Below, in pieces: positions 26,110 to 31,837 of a DNA stretch of 64,000 nt. The number at the start of each line of letters is the position of its first letter. The first letter of the stretch is position 1. Both the position numbers and the translations under genes were made by a program. The notes beneath the pieces were generated by a model. It did no database searches and had not been told where the DNA came from. It saw only the letters and a list, made by a program, of their open reading frames with translations. The DNA comes from Paenibacillus pinistramenti (GTDB lineage: Bacteria > Bacillota > Bacilli > Paenibacillales > Paenibacillaceae): contig NZ_VAWG01000011.1 in the NCBI RefSeq assembly GCF_005869875.1, forward strand, positions 1 through 64,000, read 5' to 3'.

Positions 26110-26669
26110 AATGGCTCCGCAAAAAGAGAGTCCTGCTTCTTGTGTTCCTGGGATTTGTCCTGCTGCTGTTCCTGAATACGCACTGGCTGTCCCTTTTCTA
26201 TCCGATCTACTATAAAGACGATATCAGAAAGCATGCGGAAAATAATCAGCTTGATCCCTTTATGGTGGCCGCTATTATCAAGGTGGAGACCAATTACAAG
26301 CCCAGCAAAGAGTCCAAGAAGGGCGCGCTTGGCGTCATGCAGATTATGCCGGAGACGGCGCAGTGGGTTCTTGAAAAGGCCAAGCTGCCAAGCGTGACCA
26401 TGGATCAGATTAATCACGAAACCGGGACGAATATCGAAATCGGCACCTGGTATCTGAAGAATCTGTCCGATCAGTTTGACGGGAATATGATTGCTGTGAT
26501 TGCCGCGTATAATGCCGGGCCGACGCGGGTCAAGAGCTGGCTGAAGAACGGCACCTGGGACGGCACTGTAGAGACCACCAAGAATATTCCGCTGGGCGAA
26601 ACCAGGCATTATGTACAGCGTGTCGTTCATTATTATGAGCAGTATACAAGCATTTATGAACATTTTTGA
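26106..26669 (+). CDS. Membrane-anchored lytic transglycosylase (SLT domain)
   Basis: About 187 residues: an N-terminal membrane anchor (VLLLVFLGFVLLLFLNTHW) and a soluble-lytic-transglycosylase domain with catalytic Glu in IIKVETNYKPS, the GALGVMQIMPETA motif, IGTWYL and VIAAYNAGPTRVKSW. It cleaves peptidoglycan strands to 1,6-anhydromuropeptides outside the membrane. The Bacillus homologue YjbJ-type enzymes are similar. I choose ATG 26106 for its ATGA overlap with coaE; TTG 26085 is in frame but neither start has a clear ribosome site. In Bacillus, a similar gene follows coaE in several genomes, so the operon appears natural. Confidence 0.88.
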   Translation: MKWLRKKRVLLLVFLGFVLLLFLNTHWLSLFYPIYYKDDIRKHAENNQLDPFMVAAIIKVETNYKPSKESKKGALGVMQIMPETAQWVLEKAKLPSVTMDQINHETGTNIEIGTWYLKNLSDQFDGNMIAVIAAYNAGPTRVKSWLKNGTWDGTVETTKNIPLGETRHYVQRVVHYYEQYTSIYEHF

Positions 26670-26674
26670 CATAG

Positions 26675-26715
26675 GAAAAACGCCGGAGAGAATACAGGAT
26701 TCTCCCCGGCGCTTC
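26675..26715. terminator. Bidirectional terminator between the transglycosylase and spore protein genes
   Basis: CGCCGGAGAGAA (26681-26692) pairs with TTCTCCCCGGCG (26700-26711) with one mismatch. AAAAA at 26676-26680 gives the T-run for the reverse-strand spore gene. Confidence 0.8.
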
Positions 26716-26738
26716 TTAGGCGGCCTTGAGTCAGTTCT

Positions 26739-26960
26739 TTATTTGAATTGACCAGCCAGCTGTTGTTCTGCCAGTGTTACAAGACGTTTCGTAATGTAAC
26801 CCCCGATAGAACCGTTTTCATAAGAAGTCAAGTTACCTGCGTATCCATCTTGTGGAAAAGAAATGCCGAGTTCTTGCGCAATTTCATATTTCATTTGCTC
26901 GAGTGCTCCGGAAGCTTGTTTAACGACCAGGTTGTTAGAGCTGCTGTTGTTGTTTGCCAT
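26739..26960 (-). CDS. Small acid-soluble spore protein, alpha/beta type
   Basis: A 73-residue protein ([33 protein letters not shown]...[21 protein letters not shown]) with both conserved family blocks: [10 protein letters not shown], which contains the germination protease cleavage context, and GGYITKRLV. These proteins coat spore DNA and protect it from UV and heat. The start is ATG 26960, 8 bases behind AGGAGGTG; the upstream GTG in the ribosome site is not used. A SigG-type promoter precedes it. It shows the organism makes endospores. Confidence 0.95.
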   Translation of the reverse strand: MANNNSSSNNLVVKQASGALEQMKYEIAQELGISFPQDGYAGNLTSYENGSIGGYITKRLVTLAEQQLAGQFK

Positions 26961-26991
26961 TGTCTTTTTCACCTCCTTGAGTTGGTAACTG

Positions 26992-27021
26992 TATTATGTG
27001 CCGTATGGCGAAAACTACTCA
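26992..27021 (-). promoter_or_regulatory. SigG-type (forespore) promoter of the spore protein
   Basis: On the reverse strand TGAGTA (27021-27016), 17-base spacer and CATAATA (26998-26992) match SigG -35 TGAATA and -10 CATACTA with one mismatch each. The placement 30-60 bases before the start fits. Confidence 0.7.
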
Positions 27022-27099
27022 CAAAGTTCGAATTTTTTCTGGTGGTATTGTTAACCAATTGTCAGAAATCCTTGATGAATCAAGAAAGGAGAACATCCT

Positions 27100-27570
27100 T
27101 TGAAGTGTCCTTATTGCGATTATCACGGCACGAAAGTGCTGGATTCCAGGCCTGCGAATGAGAACCGGTCGATCCGCAGGAGGCGGGAATGTGAAAAATG
27201 CAGCCGCAGGTTTACAACCTTTGAAATGGTTGAGGAAACGCCGCTCATCGTCATTAAGAAGGACGGCAGCCGGGAAGAATTCAGCCGCGAGAAGATGCTG
27301 CGCGGTCTAATCCGTGCCTGTGAGAAACGCCCGGTATCTGTAGAACAGCTGGAATCGATTGTGACCGAGGTGGAAACCTCTCTGCGCAACACCGCAGTTG
27401 CAGAAGTGGAGAGCATGAATATCGGCGAGCTCGTCATGGAGCATTTATATCCGGTCGATGAAGTGGCTTATGTCCGTTTTGCCTCCGTATACCGTCAGTT
27501 CAAAGACATCGATATGTTTATGCGCGAGCTGAAGGGACTATTGTCCAAAGACTCGAGCGGCAGCAATTAG
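27100..27570 (+). CDS. nrdR: Transcriptional repressor NrdR
   Basis: The 156-residue regulator of ribonucleotide reductase genes. N-terminal zinc ribbon KCPYC (C3, C6) and ECEKC (C31, C34), then an ATP-cone domain ([29 protein letters not shown]) that senses ATP/dATP. NrdR blocks nrd promoters when dATP is high. The start is TTG 27100 behind AAAGGAG. In many Bacillales it follows coaE, as here, with the spore gene inserted in reverse. A terminator follows. Confidence 0.95.
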   Translation: MKCPYCDYHGTKVLDSRPANENRSIRRRRECEKCSRRFTTFEMVEETPLIVIKKDGSREEFSREKMLRGLIRACEKRPVSVEQLESIVTEVETSLRNTAVAEVESMNIGELVMEHLYPVDEVAYVRFASVYRQFKDIDMFMRELKGLLSKDSSGSN

Positions 27571-27600
27571 AGGCCTAGTGTGTGTTGAACAACGGAAAGT

Positions 27601-27626
27601 CCTGCTCCTTGGGAGCGGGATTTTTA
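27601..27626 (+). terminator. nrdR terminator
   Basis: TCCTGCTCC (27601-27609) with GGAGCGGGA (27613-27621), three-base loop, one G-T pair, followed by TTTTT. Confidence 0.9.
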
Positions 27627-27699
27627 CTTTTTTTCTCAAAGCAAGAAATGCGGTATATAGATTAGATGTGTGAATGTCTAATGAGGGAGGACAAACTCC

Positions 27700-28020
27700 A
27701 TGAGAGCTGCTGTGCTGTTTGTAATAGCTGGACTGGCTGAAATCGGAGGAGGCTATTTGATCTGGCTCTGGCTTCGCGACGGGAAAAGCTTGTTATACGG
27801 CATGTTTGGAGCTGTTCTGCTGATCGCCTACGGCATGGTTGCCACGGTGCAGTCCTTCTCGTCCTTTGGCCGTGTGTATGCGGCTTATGGCGGGATTTTT
27901 ATCGTGCTGTCCATCCTGTGGGGATGGTGGGTGGACCGGAAAAGTCCGGATGCCTACGACTGGGCCGGCATGGCCATTTGTCTGATCGGGGCGCTTGTCA
28001 TGCTTGCACCACGCAGGTGA
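27700..28020 (+). CDS. ynfA: UPF0060 (YnfA) family membrane protein
   Basis: A 106-residue four-helix membrane protein. [54 protein letters not shown] and [20 protein letters not shown] match the YnfA/UPF0060 family, distantly related to small multidrug-resistance proteins; transport of cationic compounds has been suggested for relatives. GGGAGGA precedes the ATG. In the upstream gap ATTAGA (27662-27667) and TCTAAT (27678-27683) form an inverted repeat over the likely promoter, a possible operator. It is followed after 40 bases by a DMT transporter gene on the same strand. Confidence 0.9.
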   Translation: MRAAVLFVIAGLAEIGGGYLIWLWLRDGKSLLYGMFGAVLLIAYGMVATVQSFSSFGRVYAAYGGIFIVLSILWGWWVDRKSPDAYDWAGMAICLIGALVMLAPRR

Positions 28021-28062
28021 AGCAGGCTGAATTTTTAATGAATGAAGAAGGAATCGACGATC

Positions 28063-28974
28063 ATGAAGGAAACAAAATCGCTTTATTTCAATGCTGTGCT
28101 GCTGACTATCGGGGTCATTTCGATCGGATTGTCTTCCATTTTAATTAAATGGTCATCTGCTCCGGCTTCGATACTCGGGATGTACAGGCTGTTCTTTACG
28201 CTTGTAATTATTACGCCGATGATGCGCAAAGTATCTTTACCCGCTATTATCAAGGAGCTTTCGCGAAAAGATCTAATATTGCTGGTACTTGCCGGATTCT
28301 TTCTGGGACTGCATTTTCTGTTGTGGATGGAATCCCTGGATCTCACTTCCGTTGCCAGCTCCATGATTCTCCTATCACTCCAGCCTTTATTTATTATGAT
28401 AGGCTCTTTCGTTATGTTTAAGGAACGTACAACCGGTGGAGGAGTGCTGGCCCTGAGTGTGGCAGTAATCGGTTCGGCTGTGACGGCTTGGGGCGACATC
28501 GGCCTTTCTTCTCAAGCCTTGTACGGGGATTTGCTTTCGCTGCTCGGAGCCGTAGCTTCGTCTCTCTACATGCTGGCAGGTCAGAATCTGGTCCGGAAAA
28601 TCCCGCCGATTGCTTACAGCTATATCGTATTTTTTGTCGCTGCTGTTGTTATGCTTGTATACAATCTGCTCCAGGGCACCGCGCTGTTTGCCTATGATGT
28701 CAAAGAGTGGGTGCTGTTTCTGCTGCTGGCGATCGTCCCGACGATCTTTGGACAGATGTTATTCAACCGGCTGCTGGGCTCGTTAGGAGCCACCACGATT
28801 TCCATGGTAATCGTAGCTGAACCGGCGGTCGCCATTCTACTCGCTTCTGTTCTGCTGGATGAGCGGATCTCCCTGCTTCAGGCAGTTGGAGGCGCAGTAA
28901 CCTTGGCGGGAATCGGGTTGTTCTTCTGGTTTAAGCAAAGGATGATTAAACGGTCTCAAGAAAGATTAAGCTAA
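28063..28974 (+). CDS. EamA/DMT family transporter
   Basis: A 303-residue protein with ten hydrophobic segments forming two EamA repeats (first: IGVISIGLSSILIKWSSAPASILGMYRLFFTLVIITPMM ... second: LYGDLLSLLGAVASSLYMLAGQNLVRKI ... AEPAVAILLASVLLDERISLLQAVGGAVTLAGIGLFFW). The family exports metabolites or takes up diverse small compounds; substrate not deducible. I chose ATG 28063, with GAAGGAA 10 bases upstream; ATG 28042 is in frame but has no ribosome site. Likely co-transcribed with ynfA. Its terminator has a repeated right arm. Confidence 0.87.
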   Translation: MKETKSLYFNAVLLTIGVISIGLSSILIKWSSAPASILGMYRLFFTLVIITPMMRKVSLPAIIKELSRKDLILLVLAGFFLGLHFLLWMESLDLTSVASSMILLSLQPLFIMIGSFVMFKERTTGGGVLALSVAVIGSAVTAWGDIGLSSQALYGDLLSLLGAVASSLYMLAGQNLVRKIPPIAYSYIVFFVAAVVMLVYNLLQGTALFAYDVKEWVLFLLLAIVPTIFGQMLFNRLLGSLGATTISMVIVAEPAVAILLASVLLDERISLLQAVGGAVTLAGIGLFFWFKQRMIKRSQERLS

Positions 28975-29142
28975 TTTTCAGGTTATTTAAAGGTAACGTT
29001 AATCTAAACCGTGTATATTGAAATTACCCTCTTAATGATAAATTGGTTGAAGGGAATTTGCTGGGTGGGGCCGGCAGATTCCCGATCAACCGGGATTTCC
29101 AATTGATGTTCACTACTCCTTTATACATAGATAAAAATAGAC
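28975..29142. other. Gap after the DMT transporter gene
   Basis: No supported gene. A frame from 29043 (73 codons) is open only because the downstream 24-base repeats encode LLFVYKE-like units; it has no ribosome site or family. The region contains an imperfect inverted repeat (GGTTGAAGGGAATT ... GATCAACCGGG). Confidence 0.4.
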
Positions 29143-29257
29143 AAAAGACTCTGCATCCGCAGGGTCTTTTGTTTGTATGTAAAGAAGGTCTTTTGTTTGT
29201 ATATAAAGAAGTTCTTTTGTTTGTATATAAAGCAGTTCTTTTGTTTGTAAATAAGAA
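29143..29257 (+). terminator. Terminator with a fourfold repeated right arm and T-run
   Basis: AAAAGACTCTGC (29143-29154), loop ATCC, GCAGGGTCTTTT (29159-29170) form a 12-base stem with one G-T pair. The right arm plus T-run then recurs in a 24-base unit: TCTTTTGTTTGTA starts at 29165, 29189, 29213 and 29237. Later copies no longer pair fully with the left arm. This ends the ynfA-DMT unit. Confidence 0.88.
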
Positions 29258-29365
29258 AGTTTAGTATAAATGCCTTAACTTAAGAGATATGGGGCGGAGG
29301 TACAAGACAGAGACCGAAAGCGGTATATGGTATAGCGTATCCGACAGCAAAAGGAGGTTGTAATC

Positions 29366-29434
29366 ATGAGTGAAGCGGGAGCAGGCTATCGCGGCACGTT
29401 CACATCGGCAGTGAGAGGATTTGTTGTTCCTTGA
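29366..29434 (+). CDS. Possible 22-residue small protein
   Basis: ATG 29366 to TGA 29432-29434 encodes MSEAGAGYRGTFTSAVRGFVVP. An almost perfect ribosome site AAAGGAGG lies 8 bases upstream, in a stretch with no other gene, so translation is likely. The beginning resembles the Gly-rich N-terminus of short YjcZ-type sporulation proteins (MSE/MSGAG-), but their hydrophobic C-terminal helix is missing; a frameshifted or decayed member is possible. It lies 30 bases upstream of the tRNA promoter. Function unknown. Confidence 0.45.
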   Translation: MSEAGAGYRGTFTSAVRGFVVP

Positions 29435-29466
29435 AATAAGCTTAAATTAGAAATGATAAAAAGGGA

Positions 29467-29496
29467 TTGACAAGCGTTCAGCCAACGTGATATTAT
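29467..29496 (+). promoter_or_regulatory. Promoter of the tRNA-Leu-tRNA-Ala unit
   Basis: Consensus TTGACA (29467-29472), 18-base spacer and TATTAT (29491-29496), about 48 bases before the tRNA-Leu. Confidence 0.8.
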
Positions 29497-29550
29497 CTAT
29501 CTTGTCGCTGATCAAGTTACTTGCTAACTGAACAGCAGCACAACACATAT

Positions 29551-29634
<84 letters not shown>

Positions 29635-29647
29635 TACTTTTATTTAT

Positions 29648-29720
29648 GGGGCCTTAGCTCAGCTGGGAGAGCGCATCGCTGGCAGCGATGAGGTCAGGGG
29701 TTCGATCCCCCTAGGCTCCA
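29648..29720 (+). tRNA. tRNA-Ala (anticodon GGC)
   Basis: Acceptor stem GGGGCCT (29648-29654) with AGGCTCC (29713-29719), discriminator A. Anticodon stem CATCG/CGATG encloses CTGGCAG, giving GGC. T arm AGGGGTTCGATCCCCC-like. CCA is not encoded. It lies 13 bases behind tRNA-Leu, so the two are one transcript. Confidence 0.96.
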
Positions 29721-29730
29721 TACTAGTAGT

Positions 29731-29786
29731 AAAGAATAATAAGCAAAGAATAGTAAGCAAATATTATTAAGTAAATAATAGTAAGC
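29731..29786 (+). repeat. 14-base degenerate tandem repeat after the tRNA genes
   Basis: Four AT-rich 14-base units starting at 29731, 29745, 29759 and 29773; consensus AAAGAATAGTAAGC. A partial fifth copy merges into the terminator stem at 29787. Confidence 0.85.
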
Positions 29787-29822
29787 AAAGAAAACTCTGA
29801 TATTATCAGAGTTTTCTTTTTT
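29787..29822. terminator. Bidirectional terminator between tRNA-Ala and the ABC-F gene
   Basis: AAAACTCTGA (29791-29800), loop TATTA, TCAGAGTTTT (29806-29815), then CTTTTTTT. It ends the tRNA transcript. The stop codon of the converging ABC-F gene (29806-29808) is inside the right arm. Confidence 0.92.
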
Positions 29823-31299
29823 TCAATTCAACCATTTTTGTCGCGATATGCCGGGTAAATTCTTCATCGTGCTCCACAAAGATTAAGGTCGGGGCATGCT
29901 CAAGCAGCACTTCTTCGATCTGCATTCTGGAGATGACATCAACGAAGTTCAGCGGTTCGTCCCAGATATGCAGATGGGCGTGTTCACACAGGCTCTTGGC
30001 GATCAGCACCTTCTTCTTCTGTCCGCCGCTGAATGAAGATATGTCTTTCTCGAACTGCAAGCGGGAGAAGTCGAGTTTGCGCAGAATTGCCTTAAACAGG
30101 CTTTCCTCGATCCCGTGGTTGCGGGCATAGCCGGACAGGTTCCCGCTTAAATGGGAGGTGTCCTGGGAAACATACGAAATTTTCAGCTGGCTGCCCTTGC
30201 GGAAGGTACCGGAGTACGATATTTCTTCTCCCAGGATCAGCTTTAGCAGACTTGACTTGCCGGAGCCGTTGGGCCCGGTGACGGCGATCCGGTCACCCTG
30301 CTCAATAGTGAAGCTGACGTCCCTGCAAACGCTGTGCTCTCCGAATCGGATGGATACGTGATCCAGCTCGGCTAAGAGCGATTTGTGATAGGCAAGCTGC
30401 GAGAGCTGCAGGCTCTCCGAGGCTTCTATATTTTTCAGAAGCTTGGATTTCTCCTCCATTGCGGCCTGCTGCCGCTGTTCAATCGACTTGGAGCGTTTCA
30501 TCATTTTGGCGGCCTTGTGGCCGACATATCCTTTGTCTACTTTGGAGCCGGAATTGCGACTTCCGTTCTTGGTTCTTTCTACTTCATGGGACCACTGTCC
30601 GGTTCTTTTGGAGGCTTCTGACAGCCGCCTAATGTCTTTGCGGAGCTTTTCATTTTCATTCCATTCATATTGATCCTGCCGCTGCTTGTTCACCCACCAG
30701 TCGGAGAAATTGCCTTTTTGAATCTCGATATTGGTCTTGTTGATGGACAGAATGTGGTCTACGCAGTGATCAAGAAACGCCCTATCGTGAGAGACCAGTA
30801 TATAACCGTTCTTCCCGTTCAAATACTCGCTGACGAGCTTTCTGGCATGGAGGTCCAAATGGTTGGTCGGTTCGTCAATCAGCAGGAAATGATTCTCCTT
30901 CAGAAACAAAGCGGCTAACTGAACTTTGGTCTGCTCGCCGTTTGACAAGGAATGATAGGGGCGGTATAACACGTCTTCTGAAACTTTAAGCAGGGAGAGC
31001 TCCCGGAGAAGCTGCCAGTGCTCATAGTCAGGGTGGATCCCGCTCACGACATCCAGGGTAAGATGTTCAGGATGCGGAACTTCAAAAGGGAAGTAGTCAA
31101 AGCTTACTTGTGACGAAATCGTCCCGCTGTACTCCAATTTGCCCTGGAGCAGGTTCAGAAATGTGGTTTTGCCGCGCCCGTTCCTGCCTGTGAAGCCCAG
31201 TTTCCAGTCGGTATCAATTTGAAAGCTTACCTCTTCAAAAATAGGATCATAGCTGCCCTCGTAGGCGAAGGTCAGGTTTGATACACGAATTAAGGTCAT
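29806..31299 (-). CDS. ABC-F ribosomal protection protein, Lsa-like
   Basis: A 497-residue soluble protein with two ABC domains and no membrane helices. Domain 1: GFTGRNGRGKTTFLNLLQG, LSNGEQTKVQLAALFL, LLIDEPTNHLDLHARK; the interdomain linker (about residues 195-290) is long and charged (KRTGQWSHEVERTKNGSRNSGSKVDKG...KMMKRSKSIEQR); domain 2: AVTGPNGSGKSSLLKLI, FSGGQKKKVLIAKSL, IWDEPLNFVDV. WKLGFTGRNGRGKTT and MKRSKSIEQR closely match the Lsa branch, whose members displace lincosamides, streptogramin A and pleuromutilins from ribosomes. ATG 31299 sits behind GGAGGG. Expression is probably induced by drugs through the attenuator upstream. The exact drug range is not readable. Confidence 0.87.
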   Translation of the reverse strand: MTLIRVSNLTFAYEGSYDPIFEEVSFQIDTDWKLGFTGRNGRGKTTFLNLLQGKLEYSGTISSQVSFDYFPFEVPHPEHLTLDVVSGIHPDYEHWQLLRELSLLKVSEDVLYRPYHSLSNGEQTKVQLAALFLKENHFLLIDEPTNHLDLHARKLVSEYLNGKNGYILVSHDRAFLDHCVDHILSINKTNIEIQKGNFSDWWVNKQRQDQYEWNENEKLRKDIRRLSEASKRTGQWSHEVERTKNGSRNSGSKVDKGYVGHKAAKMMKRSKSIEQRQQAAMEEKSKLLKNIEASESLQLSQLAYHKSLLAELDHVSIRFGEHSVCRDVSFTIEQGDRIAVTGPNGSGKSSLLKLILGEEISYSGTFRKGSQLKISYVSQDTSHLSGNLSGYARNHGIEESLFKAILRKLDFSRLQFEKDISSFSGGQKKKVLIAKSLCEHAHLHIWDEPLNFVDVISRMQIEEVLLEHAPTLIFVEHDEEFTRHIATKMVELKKRKL

Positions 31300-31320
31300 A
31301 AATTTATCCCTCCTGCTGCT

Positions 31321-31438
31321 AAAAAAATAAATGAGCTGCAAGAAAGTTACTTTCCTGCAGCTCAAGAAATACAGCAAACCAGCCTGTAGAGGCTGGAGCG
31401 GGATTATTTTCCGAGTGAAAGAATAAGTAACTTTCTTG
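31321..31438 (-). promoter_or_regulatory. Transcription attenuator in the ABC-F leader
   Basis: In the reverse-strand transcript a 14-base stem (forward 31333-31346 with 31350-31363, loop TAA) is followed by a T-run (forward A-run 31321-31327): an intrinsic terminator directly before the ABC-F ribosome site. A 14-base segment upstream (forward 31425-31438, AAGTAACTTTCTTG) is exactly complementary to forward 31339-31352, the right half of that terminator, giving an antiterminator. A third hairpin (31379-31396) lies between. This is the layout of antibiotic-inducible attenuators such as those of vmlR-type genes. A TTG-started 13-codon frame overlaps the upstream arm but has no ribosome site. 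Confidence 0.88.
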
Positions 31439-31758
31439 TCGGCAAAAAGAACAAAACAAAGACTGCTTTATTCTTTAAAACCAAGCAAGAAATATTACAT
31501 TATTCAATCACTCCCGTTCATAAGTTTGGTGCCATCATAACATACGGCTCAGCGGGTTGCAATCCGGGATTCCGCAAGCCGGGATTCCGCAAGCCAGGAT
31601 TCCGCAAGCCATCTACGGCCGGGTGCCTATTCATGGTGTTCGTCTGCTTCTGAGACGGGGCCTTTGAGCAGTTATTAGCATGGCAGGCTCCATCCATATG
31701 CCCATTTTTGCTTGAATTTGCAGAGCGAAAGTCGCAGCTGTTTAGGAGTTTCCTATTA
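31439..31758. other. Divergent gap between ABC-F leader and 5'-nucleotidase
   Basis: Holds the 5' part of the ABC-F leader and its promoter (not resolved), and the 15-base repeats at 31566-31610. No protein-coding gene is supported. Confidence 0.4.
31566..31610 (+). repeat. 15-base tandem repeat, three copies
   Basis: GGGATTCCGCAAGCC at 31566-31580 and 31581-31595, then AGGATTCCGCAAGCC at 31596-31610. GC-rich, in an otherwise AT-rich intergenic stretch. Confidence 0.95.
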
Positions 31759-31787
31759 TTTACATGAAAGTCTATTAAACTTATAGT
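31759..31787 (+). promoter_or_regulatory. Promoter of the SLH-type 5'-nucleotidase
   Basis: TTTACA (31759-31764), 17-base spacer, TATAGT (31782-31787). TTTACA also fits one PhoP half-site, but no second in-phase repeat is convincing. Confidence 0.6.
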
Positions 31788-31837
31788 TAATAGGGAAGAT
31801 ACCAAATTTCTGTAAAATAGGACGGAGGATGGAATGG

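Noticed and set aside
29043..29264. 73-codon frame ending in LLFVYKE repeats
   Set aside because: Created by the 24-base terminator repeats; no ribosome site.
31300..31377. N-terminal extension of the ABC-F gene
   Set aside because: It reads through the attenuator stem; the good ribosome site and the family start are at 31299.
31813..31818. TAAAAT as -10 of the 5'-nucleotidase gene
   Set aside because: The start site would fall in the ribosome site; the TTTACA-N17-TATAGT pair upstream is better.
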